Numbered from the stretch's first letter, positions 11,954-24,254 are shown. The stretch is 64,000 nucleotides of DNA from Apostichopus japonicus (GCF_037975245.1 NC_092573.1:14900001-14964000); one strand, 5' to 3'. The notes: a model not told the origin generated them from the sequence alone. Made by a program: numbers and translations.

Positions 11954-13986
11954 ATGAAACTCTTCACCCTGGTGACAATTTTCCTCTCGTATGAAGTTTT
12001 CGCTGCAATTCCGTTAGGTATTCCTTTAACTGTAGAACAATTGAAAGAGATCAAACGGAATCAAGGTATCATCCGAAACATCAAGCAAAACTATTTCAAA
12101 AACAGGAAATATTATTCCCATCTACCACCGATAATTCACCTGACCGAAGAACAGGAAGCAGAAATTCTTGAACATTATCGCCATTTCTTCAGGGCCTTTC
12201 CACCGGAGACGTTATCCAGTTACGTCTTCAATGGTACCGAGTACGGGGCGGATCCTGATCCATACGCCTCTGCCCCTGTCGGCTTCGAGGCCGTCTGTCC
12301 GTCTACGTCGGTTTATGAAGATATTCTATTTACCGTCAATGACATCAACGAAGTCCTACAGATGATACAAGTAAGTATTTAACAAGAATCACAATTTATC
12401 CGTCGTCATCCATAAGACAATACACACTGCATATCATTTCCTATAAATTAAATAATTTGATTAACTAACTCGTCAAAGTAATGTGGCCTCTAAGTCATTG
12501 TAGAAGTTTCCACCAGCCTAAATCTACCCATCATAGGATAGCAGACAAGTTGGCCATTTAGGGCACATTCAATTTTCCGTATCATGACCAAGGGGTAGGA
12601 GCCGGGGGCACTGGGGGTACGTGCCCCCCCCCCACTTTTTCCAAAATAGCAAATGTGCCCTACTGGCAAAAAAATGTGCCCCTTTGAACTGTCTTTTGAA
12701 TATCTTAAGCCTTTGTTAATTTAATATTTTATTTTAATTATTTATTTTTAGTCTGTACATGCAATTTTTAAAATAGCGCAGTTAACAATAAACAATCTCA
12801 GTAAATAGGATTGATAGCATACCAATACATCATATATATTTAAGTGATATGGCCGGTGTGTATCGGTTTATAGCATAACGAGTGGTGGTTGTGGAATGAG
12901 AAAGTACCCCTCTAATGTTGTGCCCCCCCCCCCCCCACACACACACACATACACTTTTTGGAAGCTTCCTACCCCCTGATCATGACCATGTACATTTTGT
13001 GCTATGAGAGCCTGAAGTTTTCGTCACTTAGTCAAAAAAATCCTCTTAATTAAAAGTAAGCAAAATTCGTACGCTGCTCCGGGTAGACCTTAAGTTTACA
13101 ATTGCCTCAATTGACCCAAATTTCGCACCAATTTTAAGCCATAAGAGAAAAAAGGTTCCGTTTGATATAGCACATCGAAACGTATTCGCCTGTTGGTTTT
13201 CCTGAGGGAGAACATTGCGAGGATTGATACGACTCCATATTTGGAGTATGCTACCATAAGTCTATATGCATGCCAGTGATGTTGTTTTGTCAGTGGTGCT
13301 GCCAAAAATTATCAAATTTTTGTTACTAATGTTACCGACTTCTTGTATCGTTTTTATTGTTTTCTAATTTCATCTTATGTTTTTATGTTTAATTTCGCTA
13401 TAAAAATATGAAACAGAGAAACGAAAGGAAAGGAAAACGGTTTCACTTTTTTCAGCTTTGACGCCCGTTTTAAGAGTGAGGGAGTTTAAATTAAAATAAC
13501 GTTTGTATCAATATGACCTTTCATGATACTATGTAGGCTCTACTATCTGTTAAGAATTCGCATTTTACCGTAAGGTTGGGACCCAAAATTTGGTTGACGT
13601 CCGTTCTGGGGAGGAGTATAAGGGAAATCCCCTCCCCTTTGAGATTTTTTTTTTGCCGTGCCCGTTCTGTCCCTGAAGTTTCCCCTCCACCCCACCCAAT
13701 CCCCAACCCCCACCCCACCCCCTCTGACTACGCCGCTGGGTGTAAACAAGTTATAGAACAAACATTCTGAATAATAGCATATTTTATTACTTGATTACAG
13801 ATGGAATCGTTTGAACAATGGGTGTTAAATGAAACGTGTGACTCGACTTCAGGTAACGTCGTGGGCACAGTTTGCCTTGAACGGGAACGATTGATCGACG
13901 CCGTAGTCATTAATCTCGAAACGAGCGATACAACTTTCGAACAAATCAAAGTATTCTGTTGCTCAGCCTACAGCGACATTTCATAG
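11954..13986 (+). CDS. Secreted Spaetzle-like cystine-knot protein, copy 1
   Basis: Two coding exons, 11954-12370 (donor GTAAGT) and 13801-13986 (acceptor TTACAG, stop TAG), joined in phase 0: 200 aa. Residues 1-17 are a signal peptide (MKLFTLVTIFLSYEVFA). The middle is a hydrophilic pro-region, and the C-terminal part starts at CPSTSVYED. It then shows WVLNETC, a single Cys, and CC after exactly 27 residues, with IKVFCC at the end. That CPS...ETC...C-x27-CC order, and the spacing of the last step, match the Spaetzle fold as I remember it, but only five cysteines remain, so two of the usual seven are missing. An upstream acceptor (TCTAACAG, ending 11870) suggests a 5'UTR intron. Copy 2 at 28163 shares the architecture and intron position. 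A neurotrophin-related cystine knot is the main alternative. Likely role: extracellular ligand (inferred). Confidence 0.72.
12589..12978. mobile_element. Short hAT element in the intron of Spaetzle-like copy 1
   Basis: The left end CAAGGGGTAGGAGCC and right end CTTCCTACCCCCTG are imperfect inverted repeats. The 8-bp target duplication ATCATGAC is perfect (12581-12588 and 12979-12986). The 390-bp element has C/G runs just inside each end and no transposase. Confidence 0.9.
13605..13739. mobile_element. hAT remnant, right half
   Basis: Carries a variant of the G-rich hairpin module seen in neighbouring elements (GGGGAGGAGTATAAGGGAAA, then the C-rich arm) and ends ACTACGCCGCTG, like a hAT right terminus. 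No matching left end or target duplication found, so it is truncated. Confidence 0.45.
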
Positions 13987-16300
13987 ATGTGTAGAGGAAA
14001 CTAACAATGGCGTTACGTCATCGACTCGGAAGCGATCTTTATACATCATTATTCGAAGACACAACAAAGAGTGAGAATACGTCACTATAGAGTGTCACGG
14101 CGTTCACACCAGTCTGGGAAGTTGAACGCAACCTGATCCTGGGGGATCAAAATTCTGAATCCAGGCCTTCTGCGAGTTCTCAGTAGTGAGCATTCGTCAC
14201 CATGCTCGGACTAGTGTTACACAGTAATTATAAGCAAAAGAATGTGATAAACTCACCAATTATTGGTAATAAAAAAATGTTTGTAAGGAAACTTATATGT
14301 TGGGACAACATTGTGGCTAAGACTCATAATATAAACCTGTCAAGACTTTCAAACTGCTAGACATACATACTAAACTGGTCTCGCTGTTGTCAGTAAGTAT
14401 ACAACCACACTATAAGTCTTTTGTTTCGAATTTTGGAAGAAATATTTTATATCTTATGATATTTATATATGGAAACCGCTTCAAGTTTAATCGGATGATT
14501 GCATAATCAACGGTATACTATATCATTCATTTTCCTTTATTCTATTTGTGTATGATAACATAGAAAAGTATCAATTATGGTGATCTGTAGAGGTTAGACG
14601 ATGACCATGTGTTCGGGTCGATGGCGCTATACGTCCCGTGGCACCATGTGAACCACGCCACAGAAATATACATAACCGATTCCTCTCATTCCTGTGTCTC
14701 CACTCATGACCTCCGCCAACCATGATGTCTCCCTCCCTCTCCCCATCCCCCCCCCCACCTCCCTCCCCACACTCATATGATGACCACATCTCTTTTCAGG
14801 TTCCAAGGATTTCAAATAGGAATTTGTATACAGATCCCGCTTAACCACCATTTACAGCCACCGGTTGCTAACGTTATGATTACTATTTCACAGATTTATG
14901 TATCTTTATGCAATTTATTGTAATAGATGAGGATTTGTTGGTTCAAAGAATCTAGCTGCCGTATGTGGTATGTCTCTTACCTCAATTTATGTGGGAAAAG
15001 AATTGAAAACTCACTGAGCGATTTGCGAACGAGGCTCACTTCGAATTGGAGAGTAAATACGTTACACACGGGTAAGAGTCATGGGGGTAATTACTTAATC
15101 CCATTCTCCGCCCCCCCCCCAACAACTCAAGGTGTTCAGCCATACTGCGGAGGACAGGATATTACAACAAAAGCAACAACAAGCTAGTTTATAGTACCAA
15201 ACACGTGTATGTGCGGTGCAATCGAAAAAGTAGTGAAAATGTTCCAAAAGTTGCAGAGCTTGCATCTAGTAAGCATTGTGCCAAAATTTATCATAGGAAG
15301 GGGAACCTCTCCCTTTAAACCACCGCCTGCATGGATGACATACCATATTAGCCCCCCCCCCCCATCCTGTCCAGCATTTGCGCCACTGGTAGAGTTACAT
15401 GTACGTCATTCCTTTTGCTGCCTGCTTTCTCTATAGTGTGAACGGAATACACTTAATGCTAGCCTATATAGCTTAGGCTGTATACGAAGAAGTCCATTTT
15501 ACACTTGGTTCAGTTATATATTCTTAGTCTTAATCAGATTTATAATACTTGCTCTGTACTTTTATTTTTCGGTGATTTCAAGTCTCATATGTTTGTGTTT
15601 ATGTACTGGTATTGATAGTAAGACCTCAACTTTACATGCCGTATCATATATACAAAGAATTATATAATATTCCTCTTACCGTATTACAACCTGTATTCTG
15701 TACTCTCTATAACTTCTTGTAGGATGTGAGTAAGCGTTCCTTAATTAATGAAAAACCAAATATCGATTCTTGGAGCTCCTAAGCCCATATAGCTGAGGGG
15801 GGGGGGGGGCAGGAATGGGCATCATTGCTTTCCTTGGTAATAATAGTATCCTATATCAGTAACTGTATAGTGCTATTTCTAATAATAAATACATGCCTGT
15901 TGTTCCTAAAATTTGAGGACGTAGTTTCTTCATGTACACATTGAAAGATAAAGAATTGCTTGTTAAATAAAAAGAGATAGGCGGAGAATATATTGGATCA
16001 ATGGCTTGCACATGGGCAAATTGTGAATCCACCTCCCCCTAAAAAGAGGTTCATCGTCCCGCATACCCCACCCCACCCCCCCCCCCCCAGGATCCGTTTC
16101 TAGGGGCACCCTGTGACAGGTGAAGTATATAATCTATTTCTTCCCTAATTGAACGAAAAATATCCCCCGACTGAACGTATTTTCCCCTAGTGACGAAGGA
16201 AGTTCGGGGTCACCCCTCCCCATTTCCCCTCCTTCCCCAACCTTTGTCAACGACACTGTTTCGAATCACTCTGGAGTTTTGCCTTGTTTTTTATTTAAAG
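13987..16300. other. Intergenic, 3' flank of Spaetzle-like copy 1
   Basis: Candidate poly(A) signals AATAAA lie near 14268 and 15887. C-rich tracts near 14745, 15115 and 15350 are probable decayed transposon ends; one (CGCCACTG, about 15383-15390) looks like a hAT terminus with no partner. No coding sequence supported. Confidence 0.45.
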
Positions 16301-16506
16301 CATAATGATTTGGCATTTAACGTAACGCTTCTCGTGGCTAACTACGAAATGACACAGAGCCCCATCATTTTGCTAGTTTGTTCACACTTCAAAAACATAG
16401 ATTCCAAAGACTGCGTCACGTTCGTGATTCCTGTTATTGCCATTAACATATTTGGAAGGTTTCTGGCGGATTTGCTGCTTAAAATCAACCTTGAGAACAT
16501 AGTGTG

Positions 16507-18230
16507 AGTACAAAAGCAAACATGTTCCTTGTTTTAATGATTATTTATCTTTTATTTTTTCTATCTTGAATATCGACAATGTTTTAATGATGTTATAGTC
16601 ATAATATATATTGTATCGATACCAACAAATATACACTCTGCGGCAGTGTGCGTCCAATTAAAATATTTATACGCGTTTTTTACAGTTCCTGTATGTACTC
16701 TAAATTGAAACTTTGGAAACTCATGAGTTTACTTGCAGAATTGAATTAATTTAGCTACAATGCGTTTGTCACTTCAAGGTGACATATTTTGGAAGCGTTC
16801 TGTTCATTGGGAAGCAAACAATTTCTAGTGTAAAAAAAAAAAACTTGCAAGCAACCCGAATATACACTATAGTGTTGCTGTCGTATTTATAACCAAAACA
16901 AGGATTGTGCGTTAGTACAACACATCATGCAAATAAATATAGACCTGAACTAAAACATCCTCCTATCTAGAAAATTCAGTTAACATTTGAGGTATTTTGC
17001 GGACTTGTTCTGTTAAATGTTCGTATTTGATATAATCTTAAAAGTACCCACAAACTATAACCATTTGGTTAGAAAACACACCATATGATAGTTTAGTCCC
17101 AGAATACTTATTTTATGACATAGATGTGTGTACATCTCGATTGGCCCTCCACCCCCCCCCCCCCTATCCGGACCTCCATCATTAAATCTTGTAGCATTCA
17201 ATTGATATCCTGTATCATCAGCTAGCAGTTGCGTAAAATAAATATTTGATTTGATTTATTTGTTTTTCACATGTAAATTTACAGTGTGAAGGAAGTCTTC
17301 CAAAAAGCGTACAACAGCTTAATAAAGTAGAAGACTCCCTGTATAAAGAAAAGAATTTACATATAACTACAAAATAGAATAATTCCACAATCAATGAATA
17401 CTATATGATGATATCTTTATATTATATCTATATATTATAATATTATATCTATAAATGGTTCTACTAACGTTCCAATCTCTATACACTTCCTTTATCAAGG
17501 TTGAAAGCCAGTTCCGCTTTCAAATTACTTTCCTTAAAGCATTTAGTCCTTCCCAGTTTTTTGCTTCTGTTTTTGTTGTTGTAACAAGAGTACACTTCTA
17601 TAAGAAAACGTACGGTACTGTCCATTTAACGCTGCACTTTGTTGTTGAAGTTGTTATATGTACTGGTGATAATATATATCCTTGTATCGTTCAAGGACTG
17701 ACCAGATACTTGAAATGAAATTTGTCACTTTAATACCAAAGAATTCGTACGAGGAAATAATAAACGTTGACATATACGGTATATCTGCAATGTATATGAA
17801 TATCGTTACGGTAGTATATACCCGGCTACCAGTACGCCGACGCTAAGACGTAATTTTAACTCCGTTTGTACAAACAGTGCAACGTTTCTTGTGTTTTTTT
17901 CCCCTTTTTTTTCTTGACAGTTACCTTAGAGGTACCTGAAAACATAATCTTGCTCTTTGAATAAAATCGCACCAGAAAGAATTAACTTTGACAAAAGTCC
18001 ATAATATATTAAATGTGTGAAACACGAAATGTTATGTACATGATTAAGATGCCAATATGTATAGTGAATTGTAAGTGATCAAATGATTGTAAGGGTTTGT
18101 ATATCTTAGTTAGATGGAGGGGGTCCCGCATATAGTGAATAATCTCAATACAACTTTTACAACCCAACTTGAAATTAAACCTCTCAAACTTTAGCTTCCT
18201 TCTCCTCCCTCACCCATGTAACTGTAATAA
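16507..18230. other. Gene-free stretch
   Basis: AT-rich. A C-run lies near 17150 and there is a stretch of interrupted TATA words near 17405-17455. Nothing coding is supported, including the open frame at 17455-17718, which shows no domain. Confidence 0.45.
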
Positions 18231-18238
18231 CGAAACAG

Positions 18239-18335
<97 letters not shown>

Positions 18336-18345
18336 AGCTGTTTCG
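18231..18345. repeat. (TA)n tract inside a palindrome
   Basis: CGAAACAGCGTGTGTGTATA precedes about 80 bases of TA. The tract is followed by ATACACAAGCTGTTTCG, the near-complement of the left arm, so the whole 115 bases can fold as a hairpin or cruciform. Confidence 0.85.
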
Positions 18346-19363
18346 TGGAAAGATATGGCCCTGACTAAAGTGCTAATTTCGAACCACAACTGGTGTAAAG
18401 AAATCGATGGGTTGAATAACAAGTGATACTTATACAGATCAGGTTTTAACTATGTATGGCGATAGTGTAAATCTCCGTGATCTAAAAGAAAGCAAAACAG
18501 AATACGGCACGCCATAGAGGCAATATTTTTTGATAAATAGTTGTGCCATGTATTATCGGACCAATACAACAAATGAGAAATGACTCTATGACTTGTTTTA
18601 AAGTCAAACCATATTTAGATATTACAACAACATCCATTATACACGAAGAAAACAATTATTATTATTTTTTCAATTTAGCTGGATATTAAAGAAGACAAAC
18701 TGAACCACTGATATTTGTCACTGTGATAGAGATAACTATCATGAACAACTTTCCGAAACATCAAAGAAAACTCTGATTCTATTTTGAATAAACGACAGAT
18801 TTAATGTTCCTTCACACACACACCGCTGAAGACTTGATGAATTTTAATGATGACATCATCGAGTCACATGTCAATCAACCTTTATGGGTTTTTTTTTCTC
18901 TCTCTATTATGTTATTTCTGTATTCGAGATCGGTTTTGCAAACGCTGATTATAATATATTCAACCTCTTAACATGAATTAATGGCGTTGGTCTCATATGT
19001 CAACGCTGATAATATTTTATCTTGAAAATACGAATAAAACACAAAAACAAGGTTTTAGGTCATATTGGCAATGTGACATCACAGATTTACACGACTTTAA
19101 ACTATGATATCTCCCTAACGGCCGGAGCACTATTTATCGTAGCTGTACAGGGGAGTTGTTCTTCAATAACATTCCTGTGGCATAGCGTAAAGATAAAGGT
19201 TTGCTTACTCTTTAAACCTTAAAAAGTCGTGACATCTATGCAGATATTCATTTGTTCACCGTGTGACAATGATTTTGTTTTACCGTTTAATATTTTTTTT
19301 TTTTTATAGTGGACTTAAACAGCGTTTGGAAGGTAATGCGTGAAAGTAAGTAAGTCCACTTAA

Positions 19364-20188
19364 ACAGCTTCTCGGCCTTTTGGCTAAGATCATGTGTAAT
19401 ATCTGTTCCATTTCGAGGGGAATTGTGATGCACATCTGACGATGATCACACAGTCACAGTCCCGATGCAAGGGGACTGGGGTTGAGTGCGGATCAGTCCA
19501 AGGGCGGCGGAACCGGGGGGGCACAGGGGGCACGTGCCCCCCCACTTTTCCTCAGGTTAAAAATGTGCCCTTTTTCTATATAAAAATTGAGGTGTCTCAA
19601 GTCAGCAAGAGGCCAGGGAACCAGAATAAACACTCGGGAAGGGCCGTTTCCGGCCATCTGAGGGCTTTGTAAAACCAAAAATTTTCTTGTACGCTCCCCG
19701 CCAACCGATGGTGGCGCTCCGCTCAGATAGTCGTGCATACAACTTTGCTAATCCTGGCTATGCCCCTGACTGTTAATGAATTTCTGTGGGTCAAACTCAA
19801 AGCTTTTTCGAATAAAAATAAATTGTTAAGATATTAACAAGAAATAAACTCTAATTCGGAAGATTCCTACATTAGCAACTAACATGATTTCACCTCATTT
19901 TTTTCACATTGGATATTGCAGTGCTATAGTATGCATATTTTCCTTGAGGGGGGGGGGGGGGGTGGGGCGTTGATGGAGTGATGTGTATACGCAAATAAGA
20001 TAATACAATAAGAGTTATAAAGGGTACTAAATATAAGGCTGCATCAGTCCAATCGAATTTCTGCAAAGTGCCCTTTGATGTCGGTGCCCCCCCAGATTAA
20101 AAATGCTTCCGCCGCCCTTGGATCAGTCGTTCGGTAGTTTGGTTTCGTGTCCAGGTTCTTTCCTGGGCGACTTTTTCTTAAAAAGTAT
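19364..20188 (+). repeat. U2-snRNA-derived element, copy A (split by a hAT)
   Basis: Begins GCTTCTCGGCCTTTTGGCTA, the 5' stem-loop region of U2 snRNA, and continues AAGATCATGTGTAATATCTG, close to the U2 branch-site pairing segment. It then departs from U2: a CAGTCCC/GGGACTG hairpin, and a terminal hairpin CCAGG-TTCTTT-CCTGG followed by GACTTTTTCTT (20188 end). The hAT at 19499-20120 interrupts it, with GATCAGTC duplicated at the break. Confidence 0.8.
19499..20120. mobile_element. hAT element inserted in U2-like copy A (622 bp)
   Basis: Starts CAAGGGCGGCGGAACC and ends TTCCGCCGCCCTTG. The perfect 8-bp duplication GATCAGTC (19491-19498 and 20121-20128) fixes the ends. G and C runs lie just inside the ends. 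The same family in the opposite orientation is at 24866-25523. No transposase. Confidence 0.95.
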
Positions 20189-21015
20189 ATAAACAGCTAT
20201 CCCATGGGGGAGGGGGGGCGAACAAAATGATGCTTGGGTTGCAAGATCCTTTGCAGAAATCACAGAAAACATGCTAACTTTAGTTTAGGCTTTTCCCATC
20301 GCCGATACAAAAGAACAAAATAAACTCTAAAGCCTGTGATTGGTATAGAATCATTTACAAACACTTGCATGTGATGTGTGTCGGGGTTGTCCACGGTTTC
20401 TTGTATTTAAAGTCGAAGTACCATAATAAAGTTGGGCACAGTGGTCGTGCGTACCAATCTTAAGATTGCATCATCGCCTATGCAAACCAAGATCGACGGG
20501 TGTTTACCTTGCAACAACATTAGCAATAAGTTACTTTCATCCAGCAGTGCAATCCAAATTTGGCGGGTGGAGGGGAGACGGGGGGGGGAGCTGATCGATG
20601 GGATGCGACCGTATACCAAAAAGTATGCTTGGTTGTGGTTGAAAAGATTGTTAACCGCTGGTTAAGCAACATTATTTGTAAAATACTACTTCCATGAAAG
20701 AAAGTCCATAAAAATTGACTGCTATTAGAGGAGTATAGAGACTATGATATCTCCCTTTACACGAAAAAGGTTTCTCTTTGTTGATTGGTTTGATTTGTGC
20801 ATGACCTTCTTCTTTAAACAATATCAACTGAAGGACTTTTTTCTATCCCACAACAATATTTATATATTAGATATATAGATTAATGAAGATCAATACAGCA
20901 TTGCAGGACAAGTTCAACACGTTATCAAGGTTCTATTGTTAGACTAGTTTTCGTTTACCTTGCCACTCAAGTTTTAACGCAGTCGGCGAACTAATTTACC
21001 GGTGTGCAGCATGAT
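20189..21015. other. Gene-free stretch between U2-like copies
   Basis: Unique-looking AT-rich sequence with two G runs (about 20205 and 20575). Open frames on both strands show no domain. Confidence 0.45.
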
Positions 21016-21510
21016 ATCGCTTCTCGGCCTTGATCATGTGTAGTATGTGTTCAGGGGCGGATCCAGGATTTTGAGAAAGGGGGGGCCGACATCCCGATGG
21101 TAGCACTTTAGTGATCTGCGTCCTGGGGGAGGGGTCTAGGGGGAGGGGTTGTCCCCCTCCCCCTTGGAAATTTTTGGTCAATTGTGAGTGCTTAGATGCA
21201 AAATGGTGAAACATTTCGCCAAAAACTAGAAAAACCAGAAACGTTGCAGACACGCTTTTTTTGTGCACATATTTTTTTCGATAGACACATATTTAACAAC
21301 GCTCAACAGTGCATGTAGAGCACTACAATGGATACACTATTATTGCGTCGATTGGTTTTTTTCTTTTGCGCGAAAATTATATGACACCAGATTCACCCCA
21401 AGAAAAAAACATAAAACAAGATATATTCAATGAGATAATTATGATATACTTATTAATGAAAGGGGGGTGTAGGCGGTTTTACACTATCTAACGCAACGTA
21501 GTCGCCAAGA

Positions 21511-23548
21511 ACCTGAAGTATTTTGGAATTTGTGGACTATTTCTTGCTTCCTATTGTATTAAAACAAAGCACCTATGTGAAAGACACAAATCACATTCTG
21601 AAAATTGTGGAAGCCACCCCGTTACCAAAAGCAGTAGTACTTGCTACACTCGATGTCGTCGCCATGTATACCAATACTCCCAAAGAGGAGGCATTAGATA
21701 TATGTCAAGAAGTCTATGAAAAGGCAGAAAAAAGCGAATATGGAATAAATAAAATATCTTCCATATCCATGCGCAAACTAATTGAACTTATTTTTAACAA
21801 GAAACTGTTTCGAGTTCAATAACCAATTCTATCTACAAAAGATCGGTTGCGCCATGGGTAGCCAAGCCTCTTCGGAAATCTGTGATATCGTCATGCATAG
21901 ACTGGAAAACCAGATTTTACCGACAGATAATAAAATCTTAAAATGGCTCCGCTATAGAGATGAAATTCTATGGCTTTACGACGGTTCACCTCAGGAACTT
22001 GAACAACTAGTACACAGGTTGAATGAAATTCACCGCTTCTTAAAGTTTACGGTAGAAATATTACACACCGAGGTAACATACCTAGATTTGAAAATCTTCA
22101 AAGGTCCAAGGTTTGAAACCAATGGGTTATTAGACACCAAAGTCTACACCAAACCCACGGAAACCTTCCAATACCTCGACAGAAACTCTGCACACCCACT
22201 TGCTACTTCTAAAGGCTTCATTAAAGGGGAAGTCTTACGATACGCACGTCTCTGTAACAATGAGACTGATTTCTTACAGAAAAAGAATGCGTTCACAGAG
22301 AAACTGTTACTCTGTAACTATAAGAAAGAGGAAATTCCCTCAGCCACGAAAGGCATAAAATTTGAAAACCGTGGGCAATACCTCACTACCAAACCTAAAC
22401 AAAAGGAACCACCAATGGTGTTCAAGCTTACCTATACACCCCATATCAAAACCACGCATTTGAAAAATGTACTTTTGAAACATTGGCACTTAATCTCGCA
22501 ACACGCGGACAGGGGCGTAGCGAAGGTTTTTTTTGGGGGGGGGGGTGTGGAGGATTTGATTTGCCGACGGATCTGGAAGTGGTGACTGAAATGGGGGAGG
22601 GGTCTAAGGGGAGGGGGTGTACCCCTCCCCTTTGGAAAATTTTTAGTTTGAAACGTCCTTAGATGCAATCTGGTGCATATTTTAAGTCAAATTTGGCACC
22701 GTAGAATTTCCATTTCGATATTATTTTTTATGGCAGTCGGCAGAAGGATTAATTGGGACCAATTATCGAACTGTGTTTTCTCTTTCACCGATCGTTGAAA
22801 TAGTGAAACTTCGTGATGAAAATGTTCAGAAAACTTTTCGGTAATGAGAAATAACAACATTCATTGATATACAAGCGAGAAACGTTAAAAATTGTGTACA
22901 ATTCGTGAGCCGTGTCCTTAAGTTTTCCACGGAGAACGAATGACATCTGCGATGACGTCATTCTGAACAGAGGATAATAACAACACGTTGTCACACGATA
23001 GCACGACTCATGGGCTGCGGCCTATACGGAAGCCTTTAATTCCATTTCTTTCACTGAGTTGCCGGCGATTCTGGCACTCGTCTAGCTGAGCCTGGCTACA
23101 GTAGCTATACTGACGGCCGTGACATTATCAGTTATTTGCCGAGAGGTTTTTAACTTGCAGGCGTCGGGTGATTGGATTGGTGAATGAAGAACTGGAAAAT
23201 CGAAATAACCGATAAAGAAGCTCCCGTTCTCCTTTTCTCTATTCAGCTTTCCTTCTTTCTTCCCCTTCCGCTCTCTTCACCTTTTGTCCTTTTGCCGACA
23301 GACCCAAAATTTGCCGAAAGCGACCAAATTATTGGGGGATGTGACACCCCACCCCCCCCCCCCCGCTCGCTACGCCCGTGCACGCGAAATTATCCAAACT
23401 GTTTCCAAAAGAACCGATTCTAGCCTACAAAAGGGCCCAAAATCTCAAAGATTTACTTGTTAACTCAAGGTTTCATACTAACGAAGAATCAGCTGACTCT
23501 CAAGGTTCACACGAAACTCTTTTAGATGCTCTTATAGCTGCACTATGA
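21511..23548 (+). pseudogene. Penelope-like reverse transcriptase, broken
   Basis: Reads in pieces: 21511-21806, then a +1 shift near 21806-21815, then on to 22509; after the hAT it resumes at 23381 and stops at 23546-23548. Motifs in order are ATLDVVAMYTNTP, GCAMGSQASSEICD, RYRDEILWLYDG (where the catalytic pair is usually YxDD), TYLDLKIF, TKPTETFQYLDRNSAHP, and PILAYKRAQNLKDLLV after the insertion. These are the Penelope-family blocks. No GIY-YIG endonuclease follows; the frame ends about 30 residues later. The frameshift, hAT insertion, lost N-terminus and D-to-E change make it inactive. Confidence 0.82.
22510..23380. mobile_element. hAT element inside the reverse transcriptase (871 bp)
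   Basis: Left end CAGGGGCGTAGCGAAGG, right end CGCTCGCTACGCCCGTG. The duplication CACGCGGA/CACGCGAA (22502-22509 and 23381-23388) matches at 7 of 8. It carries the G-rich hairpin module (22607-22630) and long G and C runs inside its ends. Its removal restores the reading frame of the retroelement. Confidence 0.92.
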
Positions 23549-23628
23549 GTCCATAAAAACTCGTGCACAGAAAATAGATGCATTTTGAGAACGAGACGCC
23601 CAGGCCGAATATAAAATATTCGAAGGCT

Positions 23629-23679
23629 ACTACTGATGAAGCTCCTCCTATAAAGTTTGAGAGCAGAAACCGGTCTAGT
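23629..23679 (+). ncRNA. Candidate type I hammerhead ribozyme in the Penelope-like element
   Basis: The core boxes are present and ordered: CTGATGA at 23633-23639 and GAAA at 23666-23669, then CCGGTC with the predicted cut after C at 23675. Stem I pairs ACTA (23629-23632) with TAGT (23676-23679). Stem II pairs GCTC with GAGC around a 14-16 nt loop. Stem III is only CC/GG, as in the minimal retroelement ribozymes. An A-A mismatch sits at the base of stem II. Hammerheads are known in Penelope-like elements, which supports the call. Activity is not shown. Confidence 0.6.
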
Positions 23680-23846
23680 TGGTCATAAGAACCTATACAC
23701 TAGTCTCTCCTACTATTAACAGTATACACTCAATTCACCTAATAGGTGCAATTATGTTTCACCACGAGGAGCATGCTATAAGTTCATGTTCCTCGGGCCC
23801 TCCCTTAAAAATACTTCAGGTTCTTGGCGACTACGTTGCGTTAGAT

Positions 23847-24254
23847 CAGGGTTGTCCAACCTTTTGCAGAGGAGGGCCACATGGAATGATTATGATGAAG
23901 GAGGGGGCCGCATTAACTCTACGCTCGATTTTTCGATTTTTTGCCCGAAGCCCAAGGCAACAAAATGTGAACACTGCGCGCGGAGCGCACTGATTTATTT
24001 TTCTTCCTGATAAAACAGATGAATGAAGTCCAGCCGCCCCGCCCCCCCCCCCTCCGCTGAGAGAGTGTCACACAAACTGACCTGTATGCAGTTTTGTGGA
24101 CCGAGAAGGTTCGAATGATTGATTGTATAGCTTCAAATTGTTATCAATAAATCTGCTCACTAAAATTTCGCACTGTAGAGCATCTCTGGCGGGCCGGACG
24201 CAACCCTGCGGCGGGCCGGACTGTGGCCCGCGGGCCGTAGGTTGGACAACCCTG
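23847..24254. mobile_element. Short hAT element, CAGGGTTGTCCAACC family, copy 2
   Basis: Ends CAGGGTTGTCCAACC and GGTTGGACAACCCTG. The perfect 8-bp duplication CGTTAGAT (23839-23846 and 24255-24262) lies within the retroelement's inverted arm. It is nearly colinear with the copy at 11335-11749, with small indels. Confidence 0.95.

Larger units (their letters stand above)
16301..19186 (+). pseudogene. Possible SLC16-like (monocarboxylate transporter type) gene fragment
   Basis: Two candidate exons in compatible phase 0: 16301-16501 (67 codons, acceptor TTTAAAG, donor GTGTGA) and 19085-19186 (34 codons, acceptor ATCACAG, donor GTAAAG). The first reads two membrane segments with TFVIPVIAINIFGRFLADLL, like the IIGIANTFGR helix and cytosolic turn of MCT-family MFS transporters. 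The second reads NYDISLTAGALFIVAV, similar to the next helix. Neither end of the gene was found, the first donor is weak, and the 2.6-kb intron holds the (TA)n palindrome. It may be a decayed fragment or part of a gene whose other exons I missed. The family assignment rests on memory only. Confidence 0.38.
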
